Assembly (NCBI GenBank): GCA_009760855.2
Contig: WPIO01000415.1
Coordinates: 1 to 52,960 of the forward strand
Direction of reading: 5' to 3'
Length of the DNA stretch: 52,960 nt
DNA from: Cristatella mucedo
Taxonomy: Eukaryota; Bryozoa; Phylactolaemata; Cristatellidae
Both the position numbers and the translations under genes were made by a program. A model generated the notes under the pieces. That model saw nothing but the letters and a program-made list of their open reading frames with translations, had not been told where the DNA came from and did no database searches. This document shows, piece after piece, positions 46,030-52,960 of this stretch. The first letter of the stretch is position 1. Each line of letters opens with the position of its first letter.

Positions 46030-46095
46030 GTATTATTTGGCGTTGGTAGATGATTGATTTGCAGATAGTGATAACTGCAAGAAATCGTTGGGTGC
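46030..46095 (+). repeat. Short dispersed repeat, also at 49,085-49,145
   Basis: GTTGGTAGATGATTGATTTG and CAGATAGTGATAACTGCAAG recur at 49,095-49,140 in the same orientation. Both sites lie inside LRR-gene introns. Confidence 0.6.
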
Positions 46096-46189
46096 GACAA
46101 CATACAGCCCTAAAAGCCGACCGATATCATTCCTTCGGATTTTCCACCACATCCATATGGTCTCGCCACAGGCTAATAAAAATAACAAT

Positions 46190-47162
46190 AATATTGCACT
46201 TGATAAAGCGCCCTCAGAGAACTCAATCTCTCATTAGGCGCTTTACATTTTCTGGAAAGTGATATGCAATTGAATAGTAAGTAAAATCTTGCTTGAAAAA
46301 CAAACAAAATGAATAATATGGTTAGGGGTGACATGCACAAGGTCAGCATGCAAATGTGGTTAGTGGCAGCATGCACAGTGTCAGCACGCACAAGCACATC
46401 AAGGACGAATCACAGGGACCCGCTAAATGCTGTCCTAAATAGGTGTGTTTTTAAGTTTCTTTTAAATGTGGTCAGGTCATGGGATGTTCTAATGCAGGTC
46501 GGGAGGGAGTTCCAGGCTGTGGGAGCATACGAACTAAATGCACGGTCTCCAAAGGATTTAAGGTTTGTACGAGGTATTTCTAAACTGTTGGATGCCGAAA
46601 AGCAGGTGGTACGATGCTTGGCCTAGTGGGGTAGTATATCTGAAAGATAGGCTGGAGCCAGAGAATGAAGAGACCTAAAAGTGAGCGACAAAACCTTGAA
46701 GTAAATCCGTTGCCACACTGGTAGCCAGTGCAGGTCGGCGAGAAGTGGAGTAATGTGGCAACTGCGACGCTCACGACAGAGAAGCCTAGCTGCAGAGTTT
46801 TGCACCAGCTGCAATCACCTGATCGCACATGCTGGTAGGCCAGTAAGCAGTGAGTTGCAGAAGTCGAGACGGGATGTCACGAATGCATGGACCAACTTGG
46901 ACGTGGTATCCTTATCTAAACAAGCCCTAATTTTAGCAATGTTATGAACCTGAAAATAGGCAAATTTGACTGTGGAGCTGATGTGATCGTCTAACGAGAG
47001 GTCGCTTTGGAATATGACACCTAGATTTCGAGCTGATTCAACTGGAGATATGCTGGCAGAACCAATTTTGAAAGTCAGCCTTTCCAATCTCTGAATCACA
47101 CTGGGTTTGCCCATAACTAGTAAGTTAGTTTTATCAATGTTTAGTTTTAGAAAATTTGCTAG
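46190..47162 (-). pseudogene. LINE family A ORF2 fragment with 3' tail (second-best copy)
   Basis: Minus-strand frames read LANFLKLNIDKTNLLVMGKP, VESARNLGVIFQSDLSLDDH, AYFQVHNIAKIRACLDKDTT and FVTSRLDFCNSLLTGLPACA. QNSAARLLCRERRSC and LLADLHWLPVWQRIYFKVLS follow. The tail with hairpin is at 46,200-46,255. The body is truncated just downstream of the RT active site, as in many other copies here. Confidence 0.85.
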
Positions 47163-47239
47163 TCTGTGGGAGCATGGCTGCATAAATAAGAAGAGGCAAG
47201 CCCATGCACGGGGCTGCACGGGAAGGCAGCATAATGTTC

Positions 47240-48192
47240 GTCTGATTTAGCAGTACTACTGTTGGCTGAAAAGTTTTTGAATTTAGACATACTTGCCCTT
47301 GCTTTTTTTTTTACAAAGATAGCACTTGCTAGAACGTGGCTGCACAAACTCTATAGGAAGAAGACCCGAGTGCAACACCAACGGCACGGATCAATAACCT
47401 ATAAATAGCAGCCGGGCCATTCTTCCCTATTCTGACAAGCTTTCCTGTTACTCCACATACAAACACCGACAGTTGAGCCGTATCGCTATTGTCCGTGCTT
47501 TCGTCGAGCCCAAGACAATAAAATTTTCATTGAGCAAGTCTTTTAGTGAGACTTTCTTCTATGTTGGATGCGAGCTCTTCAACTCTTCTCGCAACCGTTT
47601 GATGAGAAAGACTGACTTTCTCTACTTCTGACTTATTTTCTAGACAGACCACACCAGTAAACAGCCCGTGGCATTCCTTAACAAATTTACCATCGGAAAA
47701 TGCTTTCGCCGCTTAGCTTTAGCTTAGCTATTGCAAAACTTACTTTGGTTGAAGCCTCAGACTTGTTGCTGACTGCTGTATATAATGACTGCTTTCCGAT
47801 GACGCTCTGTTTCAACGAGTTCACTCAATCATTTTTTTTTTTTCAAGCATGATTTTACTTACCATTTAATTGCATTTCTATTTGCAGCAAATGTAAAGCG
47901 CCTAGAAAGAGATTAAGTTCTCTGAGGGCGCTTTATCAAGTACATTATTATTAGTATTATTATTATCAATTCGAAGTTGACCAGTCAGGCTGTTGTAACT
48001 GTCGCCATGCTTTGTTGAAAAATGTCGCTTAACATCCTACTCCTTTGCAACGACAATTGTTTGTTGACATATTAGGCACATAATCCTACCAAAGCGTTCC
48101 TTTACAAAATAGTCTACAGTCCAAGATGCTTTGAAAAGTCTTCCTTCCGCCTCAGTTTTTTGTTTTTTGCTAGTATTCGCATTCAGTGCCAT
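47240..48192 (-). pseudogene. hAT transposase (GTF2IRD2/ZBED-like), N-terminal half, interrupted by a LINE tail
   Basis: From an ATG at 48,192 the minus strand encodes a BED-type zinc finger region: WTVDYFVKERFGRIMCLICQ has the Cys pair, and VKRHFSTKHG the His pair. A TAG at 48,037-48,039 lies between the Cys and His pairs. Then comes an inserted LINE tail (47,844-47,968). After it the transposase continues with KQSVIGKQSLYTAVSNKSEA, FSDGKFVKECHGLF, VEKVSLSHQTVARRVEELAS and, after another stop, GLDESTDNSDTAQLSVFV, the conserved DEST segment containing the first catalytic Asp. The C-terminal half is missing. The match in order and spacing to GTF2IRD2-type hAT transposases is good. It is clearly dead. 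Confidence 0.85.
47844..47968 (+). mobile_element. LINE family A 3' tail inserted in the hAT element
   Basis: A very short insertion (about 125 bases) holding only the final part of the LINE: CAAGCATGATTTTACTTACC, the hairpin at 47,895-47,934 with perfect 8-bp arms AAAGCGCC/GGCGCTTT, and an (ATT)n end. It splits the hAT reading frame between the zinc finger and the linker. Confidence 0.88.
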
Positions 48193-48673
48193 TTTCTCTG
48201 TGAAATAAAAAAACTGATCAGTTACGAATTGATTAATTTATATTTTATCCTAGCAATATCTTAGAATTAGTAAGTAAGTTGAGCAATACGCGTTTTTTGA
48301 AAAACCTACCTGACTGATTCTAGTTCGTGCAGCAGCAGCTGAGATGCGGCTCTTTTTTTCTATCCACAGTGTGAAACAGTTAATTCCGGTTGCGGAAGCG
48401 TTATAAATGTTATCGTAATGGCGCCGCTGTAGCACAAATATATTAACCCTTCACGCCAAAATGTTCACATAAAGGCTAGAAAAATAAATCGATTTGTTTA
48501 CCTTCACGCGAAAATAGCCATTCGGACACCTTAAAGCTTCACGCGAGCGTGAAATACATCACAGCGCCTTATATCACCGTTTGTAACAATTAAAAAATAA
48601 GGAAAAACATGGAGTGACAAATATTTTTGGGATAACGTTGCCGGCCCCATAGAAGACCTCGGCGAGCCGGGTT

Positions 48674-48705
48674 GTGGCCCGCGGGCCACGTGTTGGACAC
48701 CCCTG
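48674..48705 (-). repeat. hAT terminal inverted repeat with 16-bp palindrome
   Basis: On the minus strand the element end reads CAGGGGTGTCCAACACGTGG and continues through GTGGCCCGCGGGCCAC, a perfect palindrome at 48,674-48,689. CAGGGGTG termini with a GGCCCGCGGGCC core are known for BED-type hAT elements. It lies about 480 bases upstream of the transposase ATG, as expected. The opposite end was not found. Confidence 0.8.
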
Positions 48706-48795
48706 CTATAAGGTGAACATTTCACAAAGCACTAAATTTTTGTACTCTCATCGGTTGATCATAAATGATTTAGCAACCGTCTTCATTATTTTCAG

Positions 48796-48933
48796 CTTGA
48801 GGAGCTCAACATCAGCCACAACAGTCTTGGCTTTCTACCACGGTCACTATTCAAGCTGCAAGCATTGAAAAAGCTTTACGTTGATTCGTGTGATCTGGCT
48901 GAGCTGCCTGACTGCTGGGACCACCTTACTTCG
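48796..48933 (+). CDS. LRR gene, second LRR exon (46 codons)
   Basis: TTATTTTCAG precedes the exon, and TCG|GTGAGC follows it. The exon is exactly 138 nt, phase 0 at both ends, and reads LEELNISHNSLGFLPRSLFK and LQALKKLYVDSCDLAELPD, ending CWDHLTS. This is two canonical 23-residue LRRs (LxxLxIxxNxLxxLP, then LxxLxVxxCxLxxLP). It is collinear in length with the last 138 nt of the first exon and keeps the same C-x-(L/F)-x-ELP signature. Splice sites and frame are intact, so this exon is likely functional. It begins only 90 bases from the end of a hAT element. Confidence 0.85.
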
Positions 48934-49084
48934 GTGAGCTAAGCAACAGCACCAGGCTAGGTAGTAAGGATGTTCGTTGCTTAGGCATGTAAATGTTAAT
49001 GCTCTCACCTTGTAGGACTGTCATTTTATTCCTAGCACTGTCTCAAAAACGTTTCATCCGAAATTTGGCTGCGGCTGCATATGT

Positions 49085-49260
49085 GTACTATTTGGTGTTG
49101 GTAGATCGTAGGATTTACAGATAGTGATAACTGCAAGAAACAGTTGACTTCAACATTGTGTCACATACTATAAGGTTCCCTTTTTCCTGGCTTCACCCTA
49201 CTAATGAGGACTGCTCCCCTACTAGATCAAGAATCATACCCCTTTTATCAAACTTTAATC
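49085..49260 (+). mobile_element. Short repeat plus LINE family A scrap
   Basis: After the repeat shared with 46,030, TTGACTTCAACATTGTGTC and the CCCTACTAGATCAAGAATC block read VDFNIVSHTIRFPF, matching IDFKVLSLTFRSLH of family A. Confidence 0.55.
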
Positions 49261-49640
49261 GTTTATTTATACTTCGTAACAGCCGTCGGGCCGAATTGGC
49301 TTACTTAGCCCAATTTAATTTGGACGAGGCAGACTAGTCACGTGATCATGCTAGTTTTGCATCAGCCTAGTCGCTTGACCTCACTAGTCCTACAGCAATC
49401 TACTTTCTGCTTTCTCACTGGCCTATGTCGAAGCAATCTCACTCTCTCCCTATCCCTCTTTTGTCTACTGGTTCTCAGGAGCTACTTATTGACGGCTACT
49501 ACAGCCACATCAGCATATACACTCACTGGCTTGCATGGCTTATGTATACCACAATCCAGCCGTCGTTGATACCACCATCACGGCCTGTGGTTGCATCACT
49601 AATCTCCGTGGTGTCCTCATTGTACACTAGCCCATTACAG
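49261..49640. other. Unassigned intronic stretch
   Basis: Two overlapping plus-strand frames (49,342-49,569 and 49,425-49,688) have no recognisable domain. Confidence 0.35.
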
Positions 49641-50300
49641 GACTACTTCACGGGAGCACTATTAATAGTACAAATAGACTTAATATAGCGCCTTCAGAGA
49701 ACTGGTTCTTTTTCTAGGAACATTGCATTTGCCACAAAGGAAGTGCCGTCGAATGGTTAGTAGTGTCATGCTCAATAAAGAACGTGACAAATGTGGTTAC
49801 AGGATGCACTCACAATGCATCATGCAAGTACCGTTAGTGGCGGCATGTAACAGTGTCACAATCGTCAGATCAACCCACCCAATAGGACCAGCATCGTAAC
49901 CCTGCTTTTCGGAATCCAACACTCTACCAATACCTCGTGCAAACCTTATATCCTTTGGGGACTATGCATTTAGTTCCTATGCTCCCAAAGCCTGGAACTC
50001 CCTCCCGACTTGTGTCAGAACAACCAATGGCTTGACCACATTCAAAAAGAACTTAGCCTGTGATTCGTCCTTCTTGTGCTTATGCCTGCTGACACTGAGC
50101 ATGCTGCCACTAACCACATTTGCATGCTGACCCTGTGGATGTCACCTCCAACCTTGTTATTCATGATGTTTATCAAGCATGATATTACTCATCATTAAAT
50201 TGCATTTCACTTTGCAGCAAATATAAAGCGCCTAGAAAGAGATTGAGTAATCTTAGGGCACTTTATAAAGTGCATTATTATTATCATTATTACTACAATG
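49641..50300. mobile_element. Two LINE family A fragments, minus then plus
   Basis: 49,641-49,862 is minus strand, with the tail GCGCCTTCAGAGAACTGG and TTCTTTTTCTAGGAACATT. 49,865-50,300 is plus strand, with the ATGCTCCCAAAGCCTGGAAC block and the tail AAAGCGCCTAGAAAGAGATT plus (ATT)n. They lie head to head, as at 42,790-43,800. Confidence 0.75.
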
Positions 50301-50439
50301 CATAAGCACATAAGGACAAATCTCGGGGACCCATAGCCGTTAAATTTCAGCTGCAACCACTAAAACGAAGCCATTACAAAGGCTAATATTTATTTACTCA
50401 TATTTTAAAGAGAGGCTCATCCCATTGGCAATGTTACAG

Positions 50440-51183
50440 CTGGAAAACATTAATCCTGACTACTTTCGTGCTCAGAAGTCTCATATGTTTCGTGCATTCC
50501 CGTTAATTCTGAAACCTGGCCTAAACAAGTAATGCCATCTATCCTTATAGCTCAATATAGTTTCAGCCAGAGTTTTACTTCAACTTTGCCGTTTTACTAT
50601 ATCGTGCTTGATAGTGTATATCTATGATCATTATCTCAACATTAAAGGTTGGCGACACACGTGACCGCCACTCCCAGGAGGCACATGTCAGCTCTGCAGG
50701 TCGCGAGGGGCCAGTAATAGGTGCTGCCCACATTTCAGCCACAGCTGTAACACTGATCCCACAGTCATTCATTGGTCATGTAGTGCCGACGTGCAAGAAA
50801 GTGTTTTTATAATCAATCGATCACATTTTAGAGAAGTTTTGTTAGTGATGTACACACGGATGATAATAGGATGAATGCTGTGACATCCATCGGGTTCTTA
50901 TTTGTAATACAAATTATACTGTCATGCCCTAGCCGACCGTACTTATACAAGCTGAACTTGCTGATATGTATTGCTGACGTATAAGAAAGTATTCTTAACG
51001 TCGAATAATTGTTTTACATGACTACTTTATTAGTAATGTACATGCAGATGATGTAACAATGACTGCTGTGTCCTGTGTCTGGTATTTATTTGTAATACAC
51101 AATGCACTGTCATCCCTTGGACAACCGTAGCTGGACATGTTAGCTCGAAGGTAACCGTGGTTGTTTTTCGTGTGACATTCTAC
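50440..51183 (+). repeat. Intron block I, copy 2, with an internal duplicate
   Basis: 50,440-50,640 aligns with 43,830-44,020. 50,843-50,940 and 51,027-51,125 are copies of each other (TTAGTAATGTACATGCAGAT, TATTTGTAATACA, ACCGTA) and of 52,536-52,640. The block leads directly into LRR module 3. Confidence 0.65.
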
Positions 51184-51320
51184 CTTGAGGAGTTCATCAG
51201 TGAAAAGAAAAAGCTCTTCAGTCTTCCTCCCTCTGTTTGCCAGCTGAAAGCCCTGAAAAAGCTTGATGCTTCTACTGTGGCCTAACTATTCAGCCTGATG
51301 GTTTGGAAGGCATGCAGTCG
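51184..51320 (+). pseudogene. LRR module 3: decayed copy of the 46-codon exon
   Basis: The sequence reads LEEFISEKKKLFSLPPSVCQ and LKALKKLDAS, then goes out of frame. After a one-base deletion the rest aligns as CGLTIQPDGLEGMQS, and GTAAGT follows at 51,321. The length is 137 nt instead of 138. The base pair before the exon is AC (CATTCTAC) where a splice acceptor needs AG. In the unshifted frame a TAA follows GTGGCC. So it has lost its acceptor and its frame while keeping its donor. A pseudo-exon is the simplest reading. A sequencing error cannot be excluded for the deletion, but would not explain the acceptor. Confidence 0.75.
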
Positions 51321-51404
51321 GTAAGTTAGGGAGTGACGTTTTAACTATTGGATTCGTTACGGTTACTTTAGACGCTTTCTACTCAATAAAGAGTCCTGAG
51401 GCTT

Positions 51405-52390
51405 CTGAGCATAAGTCGTCCATAGCAGGCTCCAATTAACGTTCACCCCGAAAAGCAGTCACCCTCGTTCCTTAGGAACCCAAGGTAAAAGGCACATAAA
51501 TGTGTAACCTCGTGTACTGATAGTGCCAGGCTTCAGCATATTCAAAAAACAGGTGAGATGGAAGATGTCTTTCTATTTTTATCCCTCATGAACTATGGCC
51601 TGTAGTGGTAATACTAAATGTTATTTGAAATCGCTATTTTCTATTTTTGTAATTCTGTTTTTAAAAGTTCTTTGAAAATGTCATCGGCTGTCTAGTGGCA
51701 GTCAGCCTCGTGTCAGTCACTTAAAGGTCACCCAGTCTTTTATGTGAGGTAATCTCCGGTCAACTGTATGTTCTTGTGCTTCTCAGCATGTGCCCCCACT
51801 AGCTCTTTCTAATTGACGTTTACCCTAAAACAAGTAATCCTCCTTCAAGGTCATGGGCACATATATCTTTAAGGCTGTGTACTGATAGCACTAAGCTACA
51901 CAACGTTCAAGAAGCAGGGGAGATGAAAGAGCACTTTATATCTTTCTGTTTGTTTTACCTTTTATGAACTGTGGCCGGCAGTAGAAACAGGAAATGTTAT
52001 TTTGAATAGGTATTCGCTAGTCTTTTAATTTTCTTCTTGAAGGTTCTGTCAAATGTCATCGGCTGTCTAGTTGGTGTCAGCCCCATGTTATGCACCTACC
52101 GGTCACCTAATATTTTGCGTTTGGTAGTCCTTCCAAAATTATTATTCCTATAGCTTCTTAGCATCTGCCCTTATTGTCTGGGTGTAACTGACGTTTACCC
52201 GAAAACCAGTTATCCTCGTTCAAGGTAATTGGAACATATATCCATTACCTCGCGAACTGATGGCCCCGATCTACACATTATTCATAGTGCAGAAGAGATG
52301 AAACGATACTTAAAGTAAATTGATTTTCCTGCATGAACTTTGGCCTTCAGAGGTATCACATATATTTCTTTTGAATCCCTGATTTTTGAG
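51405..52390 (+). repeat. Intronic tandem repeat, about 375 bp unit, 2.6 units
   Basis: Units start near 51,405, 51,783 and 52,159. Shared blocks include AATTGACGTTTACCC, TGTACTGATAG, GCAGRRGAGATGAAA, ATGAACTRTGGCC and GTCATCGGCTGTCTAG. The units are clearly diverged. The third is cut short near 52,390. Confidence 0.8.
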
Positions 52391-52535
52391 CTCCAGCTTA
52401 AGCGAACCCAATCAATTGCTGCTCATAGCGGGCTAATCTAGGATAGTTTTAACTTTCCACTCGAAATTTTTCATGCATTGCTGAAAGAGAAGGAAGTATT
52501 TGTAACATCAAATTATATTTAAGGGGGAGCGTTTA

Positions 52536-52689
52536 TTAGTGACATACCTGCAGATCATGTAACGCTGACGGCTGTGTCCTGCACCTGGCATTTATTGGTA
52601 ATACATAATACACTGTCTTCCCTAGGACGACCGTAGCGATACATGTTAGCTCGAAAGTGGCCGTGGTTATTTTTCGAGTCATATTCTAG
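52536..52689 (+). repeat. Intron block I, copy 3
   Basis: Aligns with 51,027-51,183 from TAGTGACATACCTGCAGATC through CATGTTAGCTCGAA to GTGGTTATTTTTCGAGTC. Here the last bases are ATTCTAG, so the acceptor AG is preserved. Confidence 0.75.
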
Positions 52690-52775
52690 CTAGATAAGTT
52701 TGGGATCAGTAAAAACAAAGAGCTCACCAGTGTTCCTCCTTCCACATGCCAAATACACCCACTTCGTACCTCCTT
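52690..52775 (+). CDS. LRR module 4 (partial, degenerate)
   Basis: After an intact acceptor (ATTCTAG) the frame reads LDKFGISKNKELTSVPPSTC, clearly related to module 3 (ISEKKKLFSLPPSVC), with one extra residue. The next residues (QIHPLRT) align only loosely with QLKALKK, and a TAG occurs at 52,798-52,800. It may be a dying copy, or a shortened terminal exon. Confidence 0.5.
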
Positions 52776-52960
52776 TCGCATGCACGAAATATGCTTGTAG
52801 GTTCATTAAAAAATTATGCCGGCGGCTGAACTGAGCTCTTTGTTACTGTAGTCGCATACGAAATTTCAGCTTTCGTACTTTTATTCTCTTTCCGAAGATT
52901 TTAAGAAATCTTATCGATTATTTTGTGGGTGTCAGCTTTGTACATAGCACGCACTCGTCA
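52776..52960. other. Unassigned right edge
   Basis: No recognisable coding region or repeat. The LRR gene is expected to continue beyond this edge. Confidence 0.35.

Larger units (their letters stand above)
42427..48795 (+). other. LRR gene intron 1, filled with transposable elements
   Basis: From GTAAGT at 42,427 to TTTTCAG at 48,795. It contains SINE, LINE A and hAT insertions, plus a block at 43,830-44,300 that is similar to intron 2 at 50,440-50,900. Without the insertions the intron would be roughly 2-2.5 kb, close to the spacing of the following copies. Confidence 0.6.

Noticed and set aside
51405-52390. CRISPR-like or satellite array
   Set aside because: Units are about 375 bases, diverged, and lack short spacers. 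This is an intronic tandem duplication in a eukaryotic genome.

Overview
This is eukaryotic, most likely invertebrate metazoan, nuclear DNA. There is no prokaryotic gene organisation, no long intact reading frame, and the sequence is AT-rich with long (TA)n, (GA)n and (CT)n microsatellites. Most of the window is a dense graveyard of transposable elements. I could not identify the species. The mix of Jockey/CR1/L2-type LINEs, tRNA-derived SINEs, BED-type hAT elements and a FLYWCH-MULE element fits a marine invertebrate such as a sponge, cnidarian or lophotrochozoan, but this is inference.

The one convincing host gene is at the right end. It is a plus-strand leucine-rich-repeat (LRR) gene with a first coding exon at 42,194-42,426, a second exon at 48,796-48,933, a decayed third copy at 51,184-51,320 and a partial fourth copy starting at 52,690. 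Each exon carries the same 46-codon module (two 23-residue LRRs) bounded by phase-0 introns, and parts of the introns are duplicated as well. The locus therefore appears to have grown by tandem duplication of an exon plus its intron, and was then expanded by LINE, SINE and hAT insertions. The gene probably continues past the window. A weak second candidate is a small secreted-peptide gene at 279-461.

Layout: 1-1,176 possible signal-peptide exon; 1,177-1,511 (TA)n; 1,849-2,394 hAT transposase remnant; 2,395-5,818 mostly unassigned with LINE scraps; 5,819-15,595 three copies of a composite repeat (R1, R2, R3) with the best LINE pseudogene (11,040-13,262, minus) between R2 and R3; 15,596-17,692 LINE scraps; 17,693-22,105 and 26,112-29,963 two copies of a roughly 4 kb duplicated block; 22,115-22,350 a 60-bp minisatellite; 22,940-24,310 a GC/CpG-rich block containing a pogo-like MITE; 30,052-34,200 SINEs and short duplicated segments; 34,602-36,052 a broken FLYWCH-MULE transposon; 36,053-42,193 LINE and other repeats; 42,194-52,960 the LRR locus with its TE-filled introns.

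Two LINE families are distinguishable. Family A ends in a conserved hairpin plus (ATT)n. Family B has a different 3' UTR ending in pentamer repeats related to ACATT. The tRNA-derived SINEs carry the family-A-type hairpin in their tails, which points to a LINE/SINE partnership in mobilisation. All TE coding remnants seen here are broken by stops, frameshifts or truncation. Boundaries of repeats were judged by eye and are approximate to about 10-50 bases.
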